DNA of 64,000 nt from an uncultured Ruminococcus sp. (GCA_900539095.1 UQAR01000004.1:1-64000), one strand, 5' to 3'. Shown: positions 37,656 to 47,175, counted from the stretch's first letter. Notes: generated from the sequence alone by a model not told the origin. Translations and numbers: made by a program.

Positions 37656-37782
37656 TTATTGTCCCTCGTCCGCAAAAATAAATTCTCTTTAAGACAAAAC
37701 CGTTTGGAGCACCCTGTGCAGTGTTGCCTTAATAACGCTTAAAAGGGGTAAGCCTAAGCCTGCCCCTAAAAGTTATAGTTTT

Positions 37783-38613
37783 CTATTTAAGTATAAGTCC
37801 CTGTGTGAACATATAGTACATAAAAGGTGCAACAAGCAGAACGCTGTCAAAACGATCCATTATTCCGCCGTGACCCGGCATTATGTTTCCATAGTCCTTT
37901 ATACCTGTCTGTCTTTTTATAACAGACGCAGTAAGGTCGCCCACAAGTCCGATAAGTGCAGCCAGCATACCGGCTATGAGCACGCCCAGATAGTGAACCG
38001 GCTCACCCTTGAGTATAAACTGATAGAACAAGCTTATTATAAGCATTATAACGCCGTTTGAGATAACGCCGCCGATAAGTCCCTCAACAGTTTTCTTAGG
38101 GCTTATCTCAGGGCAAAGCTTTGTTTTGCCGAAAAATGTTCCCGCAAAATATGCTCCGCTGTCAGCGAGCCAAGCCGCTGCAAGTGTAAGAACTATCATG
38201 AACACGCCCTTGCCGCCCATGCCTGCCATTGTGACAAGCGTTGAGAAAGAGTAAGGCAGAAGTATGCCCACGCCGAGCATGAAGAAAAATTCCATGTAGT
38301 TGAACTTTGTATGCTCTTTGAGATAAAGCAGGCACATTGCGATAACGAAAAGTCCCATGTAAAGCTTATAGCTGAAAAAGTACAGCCAGCCGTGTCTGTA
38401 GAAAACAGGCATGAAAGCGTCCACAAACGCAAACGCACAGCAGGCAATGGTCTGATACTTGTGGGACAGCATTTTTGTCGCCCTGAATATCTCGTATATT
38501 GCCAGTGCAGATATAGCACCGACCGCAATGTTGAACAGGAACGTTCCGTGTGCGATAAGCAGTACCACGGCGATAACAATGGCTACCGCCGCAGATTTAA
38601 TACGGGTTGACAT
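37783..38613 (-). CDS. cdsA: phosphatidate cytidylyltransferase
   Basis: A 276-residue membrane enzyme with about seven or eight helices. It makes CDP-diacylglycerol from phosphatidate and CTP, for phosphatidylglycerol and related lipids. The family signature spans GDLTASVIKRQTGIKDYGNI and PGHGGIMDRFDS near 225-255. It starts 3 bases after uppS. A 127-base gap to dxr holds an imperfect GGGG/CCCC hairpin near 37745-37770. Confidence 0.95.
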   Translation of the reverse strand: MSTRIKSAAVAIVIAVVLLIAHGTFLFNIAVGAISALAIYEIFRATKMLSHKYQTIACCAFAFVDAFMPVFYRHGWLYFFSYKLYMGLFVIAMCLLYLKEHTKFNYMEFFFMLGVGILLPYSFSTLVTMAGMGGKGVFMIVLTLAAAWLADSGAYFAGTFFGKTKLCPEISPKKTVEGLIGGVISNGVIMLIISLFYQFILKGEPVHYLGVLIAGMLAALIGLVGDLTASVIKRQTGIKDYGNIMPGHGGIMDRFDSVLLVAPFMYYMFTQGLILK

Positions 38614-38616
38614 TAT

Positions 38617-39348
38617 TTACACCCCTCCGAATCTTCTGTTTCTTTCGCTGTATGCGATAACAGCCTTGTCAAGGTCACTTCCCTTGAAGTCAGGCCACAG
38701 GATATTTGTGTAATAAAACTCAGCGTAAGCCGCCTGCCATATCATGAAGTTTGACAGCCTCTGCTCGCCGCTAGGTCTTATAACAAGGTCAACAGGCGGT
38801 ATCTCCTCGGTATAGAGATTTTTCTCTATCATGTCCATAGTGATATCCTCAGGATCTAGCTTGCCCTCTTTCACCTGCTGAGCCAACGCCTTAGCCGCAT
38901 GACATATCTCGTCCCTGCCGCCATAGTTGATAGCCAGCACAAGCGTCATAGAGTCGAAATCCTTAGAATCCTCCTCAACAGCCGCCATTTTTTTCTGAAG
39001 ATTCTCGCTCAGCCTAGTCCTGTCGCCTATAAAACGTACCCTGATATTCTCCTCGATAAAGTCCCTGACCTCATCGAGATACTTTTCAAAAAGATCCATA
39101 ATTGCGTCTACCTCGTCCTTAGGTCTTTTCCAGTTCTCGGTAGAAAACGCATAATATGTGATATACTGTATACCTAACGCCTTGGCATGTCTTGTTATTG
39201 CACGAAAGGTCTTTGCACCCTCTCTGTGACCGAATTTTCGGGGCATACCCCTCTTTTTCGCCCACCTGCCGTTGCCGTCCATTATAACGCCAACGTGTAC
39301 AGGCACGGAAACATTCTCCCCAAGGCTTATTTTCTCATTCTTTGCCAT
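38617..39348 (-). CDS. uppS: isoprenyl transferase (undecaprenyl diphosphate synthase)
   Basis: A 243-residue cis-prenyltransferase that extends farnesyl-PP to the C55 carrier used in wall synthesis. Motifs: VGVIMDGNGRWAKKRG near 20 with the catalytic Asp, YAFSTENWKRP near 76, NYGGRDEI near 150, and LVIRPSGEQRLSNFM near 195, where most homologues have SGE-x-R-x-SNF. It follows frr by 3 bases. Confidence 0.96.
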   Translation of the reverse strand: MAKNEKISLGENVSVPVHVGVIMDGNGRWAKKRGMPRKFGHREGAKTFRAITRHAKALGIQYITYYAFSTENWKRPKDEVDAIMDLFEKYLDEVRDFIEENIRVRFIGDRTRLSENLQKKMAAVEEDSKDFDSMTLVLAINYGGRDEICHAAKALAQQVKEGKLDPEDITMDMIEKNLYTEEIPPVDLVIRPSGEQRLSNFMIWQAAYAEFYYTNILWPDFKGSDLDKAVIAYSERNRRFGGV

Positions 39349-39351
39349 AAC

Positions 39352-39906
39352 TTAGATAGAGAGTATCTCTTTTTCCTTCTCGGCAACGTGACCGTCAACT
39401 TCCTTAACGAACTTGTCAGTCAGTTTCTGGATCTCGTCCTCGCAGTCCTTGAGGTCGTCCTCAGTGATCTCGTTGTTCTTCTTCATTGCCTTGAACTTTT
39501 CCATTGCGTCACGTCTGATAGAACGGATAGCTACCTTGCACTCTTCGCCCATTTTCTTGATGTCCTTAACCAGTTCCTTACGTCTGTCCTCAGTGAGCTG
39601 TGGGAAAGTAAGTCTGATAACAGAGCCGTCGTTCTGTGGATTGATGCCGATATCAGATGCCTGAATAGCCTTTTCGATAGGCTTGAGAGTTGACTTGTCC
39701 CATGGCTGGATAACGAGCACTCTTGCCTCAGCAACGGAAACTGCCGCCATCTGTGTAACAGGTGTCATCGCACCATAGTATTCTACCTGAACCTTGTTGA
39801 GTACGGACGGATTAGCTCTGCCTGCTCTGATGCCTGCAAAGTCCGAAAGCATAACGTTTATGGATTTCTCCATTTTTGTCTTAGCGTTTTCCTTGATCTG
39901 TTTCAT
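39352..39906 (-). CDS. frr: ribosome recycling factor
   Basis: A 184-residue protein that, with EF-G, splits ribosomes after termination. The conserved DFAGIRAGRANPSVL is near 21, and KSTLKPIEKAIQASDIGINP and GEECKVAIRSIRRDA follow. The ATG at 39906 has AAGGATCG upstream; a longer frame to 39972 would overlap pyrH. Confidence 0.97.
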   Translation of the reverse strand: MKQIKENAKTKMEKSINVMLSDFAGIRAGRANPSVLNKVQVEYYGAMTPVTQMAAVSVAEARVLVIQPWDKSTLKPIEKAIQASDIGINPQNDGSVIRLTFPQLTEDRRKELVKDIKKMGEECKVAIRSIRRDAMEKFKAMKKNNEITEDDLKDCEDEIQKLTDKFVKEVDGHVAEKEKEILSI

Positions 39907-39935
39907 ATTCAAACGATCCTTTCTTGATTTCTTTA

Positions 39936-40640
39936 TTATTTTACGAGAGTGCCTATATTTTCGCCCATGCAAGCGTCATAGATATTGTCAGGTCTTGCAA
40001 GATCGAAAACGAGTATAGGGATATTATTGTCCTTGCACATTGCCGCAGCTGTTGAGTCCATTACCTGAAGACCCTTTGCAAGGATATCAGCAAATGTAAG
40101 AGTGTCATACTTGACAGCGTCAGGATACTTGTGAGGATCCTTGTCATAAACGCCGTCTACCATGGTAGCCTTAAAGAATATATCAGCCTCTATCTCAGCT
40201 GCTCTCAGCGCCGCAGCAGTATCAGTTGAGAAGAACGGGTTGCCCGTGCCGCAGCCGAAGATAACTACTCTGCCCTTTTCAAAATGACGCATAGCCTTGT
40301 TTCTGATGTAAGGCTCAGCGACCTGTGGCATAGAAATAGCTGTCTGTACTCTCACTTCAAGACCGCAGTTCTCAAGGCCGTCAGCAACAGCAAGTGCGTT
40401 CATAGCAGTTGCAAGCATACCGATATGATCGGCTCTTGTTCTGTCCATTGCACCGCTCGATCTGCCTCTCCAGAAATTGCCGCCGCCTACAACGATACCT
40501 ACCTCAACGCCGGCGTCAACGCATTTTTTGATACTCTTGCCGAAAGAAGTGATAACGTCATAGTCAAGACCTATTTTCTTATCGCCTGCGAGAGCCTCGC
40601 CGCTTAATTTGAGCAATATTCTTTTATATTTCGGTTCCAT
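39936..40640 (-). CDS. pyrH: UMP kinase
   Basis: A 234-residue hexameric amino-acid-kinase-fold enzyme that phosphorylates UMP to UDP. It begins [14 protein letters not shown], with [11 protein letters not shown] near 51 and [19 protein letters not shown] near 133. It heads the cluster through polC, with a good promoter upstream. In many Firmicutes rpsB and tsf come before it; they are not here. Confidence 0.97.
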   Translation of the reverse strand: MEPKYKRILLKLSGEALAGDKKIGLDYDVITSFGKSIKKCVDAGVEVGIVVGGGNFWRGRSSGAMDRTRADHIGMLATAMNALAVADGLENCGLEVRVQTAISMPQVAEPYIRNKAMRHFEKGRVVIFGCGTGNPFFSTDTAAALRAAEIEADIFFKATMVDGVYDKDPHKYPDAVKYDTLTFADILAKGLQVMDSTAAAMCKDNNIPILVFDLARPDNIYDACMGENIGTLVK

Positions 40641-40688
40641 ATTTCAAAGCACTCCTTAACACATATTTCGTTGGAATTATCCATATTA

Positions 40689-40717
40689 ATTATACAATAT
40701 TTTCAGCAGATTGTAAA
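40689..40717 (-). promoter_or_regulatory. promoter of the pyrH-polC cluster
   Basis: On the minus strand TTTACA (40712-40717), 17 bases, then a consensus TATAAT (40689-40694). The pyrH start is about 48 bases downstream with AAGGAG in between. Confidence 0.75.
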
Positions 40718-40730
40718 GAGGAAAAATACC

Positions 40731-40755
40731 AAAAGTGTATGTTTTTCCACACACT
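40731..40755 (-). terminator. possible terminator after yjbQ
   Basis: On the minus strand AGTGTGTG-GAAAAA-CATACACT, with one G:U pair, is followed by four T. It lies 9 bases after the yjbQ stop. Confidence 0.5.
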
Positions 40756-40763
40756 CACCAAAG

Positions 40764-41159
40764 TCAGCCCTTTACTATCTTCACAAAAAAGTTTCTTGTT
40801 CTCGGACCGTCGAACTCTGCGAAATAGATACCCTGCCAAGTGCCCAGAAGAAGTTCGTTATCGTCGATGATAACAGTTTCCGACGCACCAACGCAGCTTG
40901 ACTTCATGTGAGCGTCAGAGTTGCCCTCAGCGTGGCGAAACTGCGGTCTGTTTGGAAAAGTTTCCTCCAAAGCGTAAAGAAGATCCGTCTTTACATCAGG
41001 GTCAGTGTTCTCATTTATGGTAATCGCCGCCGTGGTGTGAGGACAAAATATAACTGCAATGCCCTCCCGAACTCCTGATTCGGTCACAGCCTGCCTTACA
41101 TAGCTTGTGATATTGTAAAGTCCTCTGCGTTCTGTTTTGATAGTGTATCTTTTAAGCAT
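40764..41159 (-). CDS. yjbQ: YjbQ family protein (UPF0047)
   Basis: A 131-residue compact protein of the YjbQ family, annotated in databases as secondary thiamine-phosphate synthase from genetic suppression data. The signature is FCPHTTAAITINENTDPD near 38, with the His-rich RHAEGNSDAHMKSS near 76 and a closing LGTWQGIYFAEFDGPR. The physiological role is unsettled. It is the last gene after der-plsY-gpsA. Confidence 0.9.
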   Translation of the reverse strand: MLKRYTIKTERRGLYNITSYVRQAVTESGVREGIAVIFCPHTTAAITINENTDPDVKTDLLYALEETFPNRPQFRHAEGNSDAHMKSSCVGASETVIIDDNELLLGTWQGIYFAEFDGPRTRNFFVKIVKG

Positions 41160-41185
41160 ATGTATCCGTCCTTTCAGCAGCTTTC

Positions 41186-42190
41186 CTAGCTCAGGAAAGT
41201 TGTTTCAGTTTCGTTCTTGCTCGGTCTGCACATAAGATTTTTGATAGCGTTTGCCGCAGGCTCGCCCTCGAAAAGCACTCTTGCAAGCTGCTCTGTGATA
41301 GGCATTTCAATGCCCATTCTCTTTGAAAGCTCCCATGCGTTTTTGGTGCATACATAGCCCTCAACAGTGCCCACCTGTCTTACAGCCTCCTCAGGGCTAA
41401 CACCCTTTCCTATGAGGATACCGGCACGGCGGTTTCTGCTGTGCATTGAGCAGCAGGTAACGATAAGATCGCCTATTCCACTAAGTCCACCGAAAGTATC
41501 TATCTTTGCACCCATTGCAACGCCAAGACGTGATATCTCTCTGATACCTCTTGTCATAAGTGCAGCCTTTGTGTTGTCGCCAAGTCCAAGACCGTCGCAC
41601 ACGCCTGCCGCAAGAGCAATAACGTTTTTCAGTGAACCGCCTATCTCGCAGCCCATAACATCATCGTTCACATACACCCTAAACGTATCGTTCGAAAGGG
41701 TGTTTTGGATATAGTAAGAAACTTCCCTGTCATCAGACGCAGTAACAACAGTGGTTGGAACTCTCCTTGCCACTTCCTCCGCATGAGAAGGGCCAGTGAG
41801 CACAGCCACATGATTTTCAGGGAAACATTCCTTTGCCACACAGCACATAGTTTTCAGACTTCCGCCCTCAAGACCCTTTGCAGTGTTCACAACTATAGTC
41901 CTGCTTTCAAGATAAGGTGCAACGCTCTCGCACACTTCTCTGAGAAACGGCGAAGGTATGCCCAATATGACCATATCCTTGTCTTTCACGCAGCTTATAT
42001 CCGTTGTAAGCTCTATAGTTTTGTTCACCTGAACGCCAGGGAGCTTTGCTTTCAGCTCTCCTGTTCTCTTGATAGCGTCTATTTCGTCCTGAAACTTTGA
42101 CCACACCGTTACCTTGTGACCTGCATTGTCACACATAATAGCCAGTGCAAGACCAAATCCACCGGAACCAAGTATAGTAATATCTGCCAT
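41186..42190 (-). CDS. gpsA: glycerol-3-phosphate dehydrogenase [NAD(P)+]
   Basis: A 334-residue enzyme that makes glycerol 3-phosphate, the backbone for phospholipids. The N-terminal Rossmann motif is ILGSGGFGLALA, followed by GIPSPFLRE, VVNTAKGLE, GPSHAEEVA and GGSLKNVIALAAG with the catalytic Lys. PlsY, encoded 12 bases upstream, uses its product, so the pair is a functional unit. Confidence 0.96.
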   Translation of the reverse strand: MADITILGSGGFGLALAIMCDNAGHKVTVWSKFQDEIDAIKRTGELKAKLPGVQVNKTIELTTDISCVKDKDMVILGIPSPFLREVCESVAPYLESRTIVVNTAKGLEGGSLKTMCCVAKECFPENHVAVLTGPSHAEEVARRVPTTVVTASDDREVSYYIQNTLSNDTFRVYVNDDVMGCEIGGSLKNVIALAAGVCDGLGLGDNTKAALMTRGIREISRLGVAMGAKIDTFGGLSGIGDLIVTCCSMHSRNRRAGILIGKGVSPEEAVRQVGTVEGYVCTKNAWELSKRMGIEMPITEQLARVLFEGEPAANAIKNLMCRPSKNETETTFLS

Positions 42191-42202
42191 AATAAAACCC
42201 CC

Positions 42203-42862
42203 TTACGCCTTTTTCTTGCTGCCGAATTTATTTTCAGTGCCGTTCATAAGACGTTTGATATTAGGTCTGTGCATATAAATGATAAGCAGACCGATGGCCG
42301 CAGCCATAAGAGTGTTTGCCAGCACGCCGTCACCCTTGATGATAAAAAGCTGAACTATGGGCGTAAAAGCAGGATATGCCACAGCCGCACATATAGAACC
42401 CACAGACACATATTTTGTTGCCGCAAGCACGATAGCAAAAACAGCCACTGAGAAAGCACAGGTCAGCGGGTCGATAGCGATAAGGGTCGTTGCCGCAATA
42501 AGAACGCCCTTTCCGCCATGAAAGCCATAAAATATAGGGAAAATGTGTCCCAGCATTACAAAAAATCCTGCAAGATATCCGATAAACTTATCGTCATGAA
42601 AAAAAGTCACGCCGAAACCGTTTGTCACCACAAGGCGGCAGATAACTACCGCAAGCACGCCCTTTGCAAGGTCACACACTAAGGTCGCCGCCGCAGGGCC
42701 TTTGCCGAACACTCTCAGCACATTTGTCAGACCTGCGTTGTTGCTGCCGTAATCACGGATATCCTTGTGTTTCAAGGCTCTGCATACGATTATGGCAGAG
42801 TTAAGACTTCCGAAAAGATAAGAAAAAATTATAGTGAATGCCAGACTTAAAAATATGTCCAC
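42203..42862 (-). CDS. plsY: acyl-phosphate:glycerol-3-phosphate acyltransferase
   Basis: A 219-residue membrane enzyme that adds the first acyl chain to glycerol 3-phosphate. Its loops match PlsY: LFGSLNSA near 16, DYGSNNAGLTNVLRVFG near 36 and FYGFHGGKGVL near 110. It has about five to seven helices. It lies between der and gpsA; der-plsY-gpsA is a common Firmicute order. Confidence 0.95.
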   Translation of the reverse strand: MDIFLSLAFTIIFSYLFGSLNSAIIVCRALKHKDIRDYGSNNAGLTNVLRVFGKGPAAATLVCDLAKGVLAVVICRLVVTNGFGVTFFHDDKFIGYLAGFFVMLGHIFPIFYGFHGGKGVLIAATTLIAIDPLTCAFSVAVFAIVLAATKYVSVGSICAAVAYPAFTPIVQLFIIKGDGVLANTLMAAAIGLLIIYMHRPNIKRLMNGTENKFGSKKKA

Positions 42863-42880
42863 AAAATAACCTCCAGAAAT

Positions 42881-44212
42881 TTATTTAACGTCGTCCTTGT
42901 CACGCTCTCTTATTTTGAAAACGATAGGCGTGCCCTCAAGTCCGAAGGTCTCTCTTATCTGATTTTCAATATAACGCTGATAGGAGAAATGATACAGGTC
43001 TGCCCTGTTTACAAAGAACACGAATGTAGGCGGCTTTGTGGAAACCTGCGTCATGTAGTATATTTTGAGCCTTCTGCCCTTGTCAGACGGCGGCTGCACC
43101 CTCTGAGTAGCATATGCAAGAACATCATTAAGTCTGCCTGTCGGTATTCTAACAGAGTTCTGCTCTGCAACGAACTTGATAGTATCAAAAAGCTTGTCCA
43201 TTCTCAGACCCGTTTTTGCAGAGATGAACACAAAAGGCACATAGCTCATAAAGCTGAAATCGTCCTGAAGTTTTTTCTGGAACTCGTTCATGGTGTTAGT
43301 GTCTTTTTCAACAGCGTCCCACTTGTTCACTGCCACAACGCAAGCCTTACCTTTTTCGTGTGCATAACCTGCCACCTTTGAATCCTGCTCAGTAAATCCC
43401 ACGGTTGCGTCGATAACGATGACCGCAACGTCAGCCCTGTCAACAGCCATATAAGCCCTCAGCACAGAGTATTTCTCAATAGTTTCCAACACCTTTGACT
43501 TACGTCTGATACCAGCCGTATCGATAAAAACGAACTTGCCCTTTTCATTCTCCACTATCGAGTCGGTAGCGTCACGGGTAGTGCCTGCGATATTTGATAC
43601 GATAACACGCTCTTCTCCGCATATCTTGTTTATTATGGAGGACTTTCCAACGTTAGGCTTGCCGATAACAGCGACCTTGATAGAATCGTCGTCATCACCC
43701 TCGTCATTATCCTCAGGGAGATATTTCAGCACCTCGTCAAGAAGGTCGCCTGTTCCGTGACCATGCACAGAAGAAACAGGGAACGGCTCGCCCAGACCAA
43801 GATTATAGAACTCGTACAATTCCATAGGCGGCTCGCCCACATTATCCACTTTGTTCACACAAAGCACGATAGGCTTTCCTGACTTCAAAAGCATCTGAGC
43901 CACCTCATAGTCAGTGGCAGTAACGCCGCATTTCAGGTCAGTCACAAGAATAGTGACATCAGCTTTCAGTATAGCCAGCTCCGCCTGCCTACGCATCTGA
44001 GCAAGGATAATATCGTCAGACTCAGGCTCGATTCCGCCCGTGTCCACCAGCATGAACTCGTGTCCGAGCCATTCGCACTTTGCATATATCCTATCTCTTG
44101 TGACTCCGGGGGTATCTTCAACTATAGAAAGTCTTTGACCGATAAGCTTGTTAAAAAGAGTAGACTTACCAACATTAGGTCTGCCCACTATCGCAACGAT
44201 CGGCAATGACAT
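42881..44212 (-). CDS. der: ribosome biogenesis GTPase Der
   Basis: A 443-residue GTPase with two tandem G domains and a C-terminal KH-like domain. The first domain has GRPNVGKST near 8 and DTPGVTRD near 32; the second has GKPNVGKSS near 184 and DTAGIRRK. It is needed for 50S subunit assembly. The ATG at 44212 has GAGGTCG upstream. The frame continues to 44269 but that extension lacks a ribosome site. Confidence 0.96.
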   Translation of the reverse strand: MSLPIVAIVGRPNVGKSTLFNKLIGQRLSIVEDTPGVTRDRIYAKCEWLGHEFMLVDTGGIEPESDDIILAQMRRQAELAILKADVTILVTDLKCGVTATDYEVAQMLLKSGKPIVLCVNKVDNVGEPPMELYEFYNLGLGEPFPVSSVHGHGTGDLLDEVLKYLPEDNDEGDDDDSIKVAVIGKPNVGKSSIINKICGEERVIVSNIAGTTRDATDSIVENEKGKFVFIDTAGIRRKSKVLETIEKYSVLRAYMAVDRADVAVIVIDATVGFTEQDSKVAGYAHEKGKACVVAVNKWDAVEKDTNTMNEFQKKLQDDFSFMSYVPFVFISAKTGLRMDKLFDTIKFVAEQNSVRIPTGRLNDVLAYATQRVQPPSDKGRRLKIYYMTQVSTKPPTFVFFVNRADLYHFSYQRYIENQIRETFGLEGTPIVFKIRERDKDDVK

Positions 44213-44259
44213 ATATATCGACCTCATTTCATATAAATTTGCACATTGATACATCATAT

Positions 44260-44289
44260 AGTATAACACAATTTCTCACGTTTTGTCAA
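44260..44289 (-). promoter_or_regulatory. promoter of the der-plsY-gpsA-yjbQ operon
   Basis: On the minus strand TTGACA (44284-44289), 18 bases, then TATACT (44260-44265), with TG one base upstream of the -10. The der start is about 48 bases on. Confidence 0.65.
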
Positions 44290-44338
44290 CCATACGAGGA
44301 ATACACACCCACATACCATAGATCTTCACACCTGACCT

Positions 44339-44362
44339 GTAGGTGCGAACAGTGTTCGCCAG
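44339..44362. repeat. dispersed 24-bp palindromic repeat copy
   Basis: GGTGCGAACAGTGTTCGCCA is a diverged copy of the repeat core; the outer G and C of each arm are changed. It lies between the rpmF terminator and the der promoter. Confidence 0.65.
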
Positions 44363-44390
44363 CCTTTTCTACTACCACAGCTGAAACAAC

Positions 44391-44427
44391 AAAAAAAAGA
44401 GCAGAACGACCTAAGCCATTCTGCTCT
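44391..44427 (-). terminator. terminator of yceD-rpmF
   Basis: On the minus strand AGAGCAGAAT and GTTCTGCTCT form a stem followed by eight T. It lies 16 bases after rpmF. Confidence 0.9.
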
Positions 44428-44443
44428 GTGTGCTTATCAAAAA

Positions 44444-44626
44444 TTATGCTTCCTTCTTGATAACCTCTACGCCCTTATAATAACCGCAATTCTTGCAAAC
44501 CTTGTGTGGTGAAGTAAGCTCACCGCAGTTGGAACATTTACAAAGTGCAGGTGCGTCAAGCTTCCAAACTGCTGAACGTCTCTTGTCACGTCTAGCCTTG
44601 GATACTTTTCTCTTTGGTACTGCCAT
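44444..44626 (-). CDS. rpmF: 50S ribosomal protein L32
   Basis: A 60-residue basic ribosomal protein. It starts MAVPKRKVSKARRDKRRS and has two Cys pairs, CSNC and CKNC, that form a zinc ribbon, so this is the zinc-binding C+ form. It follows the yceD gene by 52 bases. Confidence 0.97.
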   Translation of the reverse strand: MAVPKRKVSKARRDKRRSAVWKLDAPALCKCSNCGELTSPHKVCKNCGYYKGVEVIKKEA

Positions 44627-44678
44627 TCTGGCACCTCCTCGTCAGTAAAATCATTATAGTCTGTTCAGCTATTTCCCG

Positions 44679-45122
44679 TCAAGAGCAGTTACATTTGCCC
44701 TCATTCAAATCCTGTCCGCAAACGTAACACAAACCCTTGCAGTCATCCCTGCAAAGAATTTTTGTAGGCAGCTGTAACAACAAATCTGAAATAGCCAGTT
44801 CGTCCAGATCAAGAGTATTGTTCTCGCAAACAACATAATCGTCCCTGTCACTGTGAACACTTCTCACCAGAGTGTGCTCAAAGTCATAAACATACTCCCT
44901 GCTGAACTCCTTTAGACATCTGTCACAGGTGTGATCCATAGTGAAAACAGTTCTGAACCTGAGCGTTACCACTCCTGCTCTGTTCTCTATCTCACCTGTT
45001 ACCGCAACGGGCGATGCAAAAGAATATCCGCTGTATTCCCCCAGCTTGTCCGCTGTAATGGAATAATCGATCGTTTTCCGCTCTCCGATTATATCGAAAA
45101 GTTCCTTCAACTGTACATTCAT
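44679..45122 (-). CDS. yceD: DUF177 / YceD family protein
   Basis: A 147-residue protein of the YceD family, found beside rpmF in most bacteria and linked to 23S rRNA metabolism. CDRCLKEFSREY near 65-76 and a Cys-rich end CRDDCKGLCYVCGQDLNEG near 123 are the family signature. A consensus promoter lies upstream. The molecular function is not settled. Confidence 0.92.
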   Translation of the reverse strand: MNVQLKELFDIIGERKTIDYSITADKLGEYSGYSFASPVAVTGEIENRAGVVTLRFRTVFTMDHTCDRCLKEFSREYVYDFEHTLVRSVHSDRDDYVVCENNTLDLDELAISDLLLQLPTKILCRDDCKGLCYVCGQDLNEGKCNCS

Positions 45123-45149
45123 ACTTGCACCTCAAACATCACAAATTCC

Positions 45150-45178
45150 ATTATAACCTGAGAAACGTGATTTGTCAA
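45150..45178 (-). promoter_or_regulatory. promoter of yceD-rpmF
   Basis: On the minus strand TTGACA (45173-45178), 17 bases, then TATAAT (45150-45155), both perfect consensus. This is among the strongest-looking promoters in the window, fitting a ribosomal protein operon. Confidence 0.85.
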
Positions 45179-45238
45179 TACTTTTTTTCAATTTTTTCGT
45201 TTTTGCTATCAAAATACCAATAAACGAGGCGGAATGGC

Positions 45239-45643
45239 TTACTTGATGAAAGCCTTTACCTTTGCAGGCAGATCGTCAACGTCAGCAGATACTGTGAAAG
45301 TAACGTTTACGTCCTTTGTGAGAACTGCTACCTTTTCAAGCATATTGCCCAGAGCGTCATAATCTCTGCCGCCGATCTTCAGAATACCGTCAACAAATAC
45401 TTCCTGAATGTCATAGTTGCCAGCCAGCAGACCTGCAACAAAGCCATAGAAACTATCAAAGCTGTTGATGCCGTATTCCTCAGCGTCAGCCAGTCTTACA
45501 TTATGAGGAAGGTCATAGGTAAGCTGCATACCTCTCTCGATGCAAACAACGTTGCCTGTAGCGTTTTCAGCAGCCTTTTTGATAGAATCAACAAGTATTT
45601 TAGTCTTGCCTGTGCCCTTTTTACCTGGAATCAAATTAATCAT
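45239..45643 (-). CDS. small P-loop protein of unknown function
   Basis: A 134-residue soluble protein that starts with a Walker A motif, GKKGTGKT at 7-14. A hydrophobic strand ending in Asp near 84 (IQEVFVDGILKIGG) could be a Walker B. It is about half the size of a full P-loop ATPase domain, with no sensor or arginine-finger motif that I can see. I do not recognise the family beyond the P-loop. GGAGAG precedes the ATG. It stands downstream of pgi with a 96-base gap that holds an imperfect hairpin. Nucleotide binding is likely, the role unknown. Confidence 0.7.
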   Translation of the reverse strand: MINLIPGKKGTGKTKILVDSIKKAAENATGNVVCIERGMQLTYDLPHNVRLADAEEYGINSFDSFYGFVAGLLAGNYDIQEVFVDGILKIGGRDYDALGNMLEKVAVLTKDVNVTFTVSADVDDLPAKVKAFIK

Positions 45644-45739
45644 ATAAACTCTCCGTTCCGCTTATTAAAGCATTTATTTTAAGAGCAGACCCCCGGAGGG
45701 GACACGCTCAAAATTTCCTTTTGTTCTGCCTTTTGGATA

Positions 45740-47071
45740 TTAGCCCAGCTTAGCCTCAAGTTCAGCCTTCTGTGACTCATAACCCGGCTTGCCGAGAAGA
45801 GCGAACATATTCTTCTTGTAGCTCTCAACGCCCGGCTGATTGAATGGGTTTACACCCAGCATATAACCTGAAATTGCACAAGCCTTCTCGAAGAAGTAGA
45901 TCATCTCGCCGAGATTTTCCTCGTCAAGCTTGTCAACATCTATAACGATATTAGGAACGCCGCCCTCAGTGTGAGCAAGGATAGTTCCCTGATATGCCTT
46001 TTCATTTACAACTGACATATTCTGATTTGTCAGGAAGTTAAGTCCGTCAAGATTATCCTTGTCAGGCTCCAAGAACAGGTCGCTCTTAGGTGTCTTGATG
46101 TGCATAACTGTCTCAAACATGAGCTTTGAGCCGTCCTGAATGAACTGACCAAGTGAGTGCAGGTCTGTTGAGAAAGTAGCAGCAGACGGGAATATACCCT
46201 TATCGTCCTTGCCCTCGCTCTCGCCGAACAGCTGCTTGAACCATTCGCCCATCATTGTGAATGAAGGGTCATATGAAACGAGCATCTCAACGCTCTTGCC
46301 TTTTCTGTAAAGAATGTTTCTGAGAGCTGCATACTTGTAGCAGTCATTGTTATCATCAGCAGAATATTTCTTCATGCCCTCTCTTGCACCGGCCATGAGC
46401 TTGTCGATATCACAGCCTGCTGCTGCGATAGGGAGAAGACCAACTGCTGTGAGAACTGAGAATCTTCCTCCAACATCGTCAGGAACAACGAATGTCTCAT
46501 AGCCCTCTTCGTCAGAAAGCTGCTTGAGTGTGCCCTTAGCCTTGTCTGTTGTAGCAAAAATTCTTGTCTTAGCCTCTTCCTTGCCGTACTTATCCTCAAG
46601 AAGTTTCTTGAAAATCCTGAAAGCAAGTGCAGGCTCAGTTGTTGTGCCCGACTTTGAAATTACGTTTACGCAGATATCTCTGCCCTCGCAGATCGAAAGT
46701 ACCTCGTTGAGGTAAGCCGAGCTGATATTGTTTCCGACAAAATAGATGTCAGGAGTATCCTTTTTAAGATTGTTGTAGAATGGCGACTTGAGCAGCTCGA
46801 TAGCAGCTCTTGCACCAAGATAAGAACCGCCGATACCGATAACGATGAGCACATCGCACTTTTCCTTTATTCTTGCAGCAGCAGCCTTTATTCTTGCAAA
46901 TTCTTCCTTATCATAATCTTCAGGGAGCGTTACCCAGCCGAGAAAATCATTTCCCAGACCGTTTCTGTTCACCAGAGTGTTATGAGCGGCAGTTACCTGA
47001 GCAGCCATGCCCTCATACTCATGTTCACTTACAAAACCCTCAAGATACTTTGTGTTAAGCTTTAATGACAT
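45740..47071 (-). CDS. pgi: glucose-6-phosphate isomerase
   Basis: A 443-residue glycolytic enzyme that interconverts glucose 6-phosphate and fructose 6-phosphate. Motifs include [18 protein letters not shown] near 77, [14 protein letters not shown] near 139, [15 protein letters not shown] near 200 and the catalytic Glu and Lys regions, with [16 protein letters not shown] at the end. It is the short Gram-positive type. A good promoter lies upstream. Confidence 0.97.
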   Translation of the reverse strand: MSLKLNTKYLEGFVSEHEYEGMAAQVTAAHNTLVNRNGLGNDFLGWVTLPEDYDKEEFARIKAAAARIKEKCDVLIVIGIGGSYLGARAAIELLKSPFYNNLKKDTPDIYFVGNNISSAYLNEVLSICEGRDICVNVISKSGTTTEPALAFRIFKKLLEDKYGKEEAKTRIFATTDKAKGTLKQLSDEEGYETFVVPDDVGGRFSVLTAVGLLPIAAAGCDIDKLMAGAREGMKKYSADDNNDCYKYAALRNILYRKGKSVEMLVSYDPSFTMMGEWFKQLFGESEGKDDKGIFPSAATFSTDLHSLGQFIQDGSKLMFETVMHIKTPKSDLFLEPDKDNLDGLNFLTNQNMSVVNEKAYQGTILAHTEGGVPNIVIDVDKLDEENLGEMIYFFEKACAISGYMLGVNPFNQPGVESYKKNMFALLGKPGYESQKAELEAKLG

Positions 47072-47099
47072 TATCCTTCATTTCCTTTCCTTACCTGCC

Positions 47100-47131
47100 G
47101 GAGAGCGTGATACCATAAAACACGTTTCTCC
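47100..47131 (-). other. hairpin in the pgi leader
   Basis: In the leader RNA GGAGA and CGTG pair with CACG and TCTCC around a loop of about eleven bases, with a small internal bulge. It lies about 30 bases ahead of the pgi start and after the promoter. No riboswitch class is recognised. Confidence 0.4.
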
Positions 47132-47146
47132 GTTAATACTAGATAA

Positions 47147-47175
47147 ATTATACTATATTTTTGTGAACATTTCAA
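47147..47175 (-). promoter_or_regulatory. promoter of pgi
   Basis: On the minus strand TTGAAA (47170-47175), 17 bases, then consensus TATAAT (47147-47152). The leader to the pgi start is about 70 bases. Confidence 0.75.
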
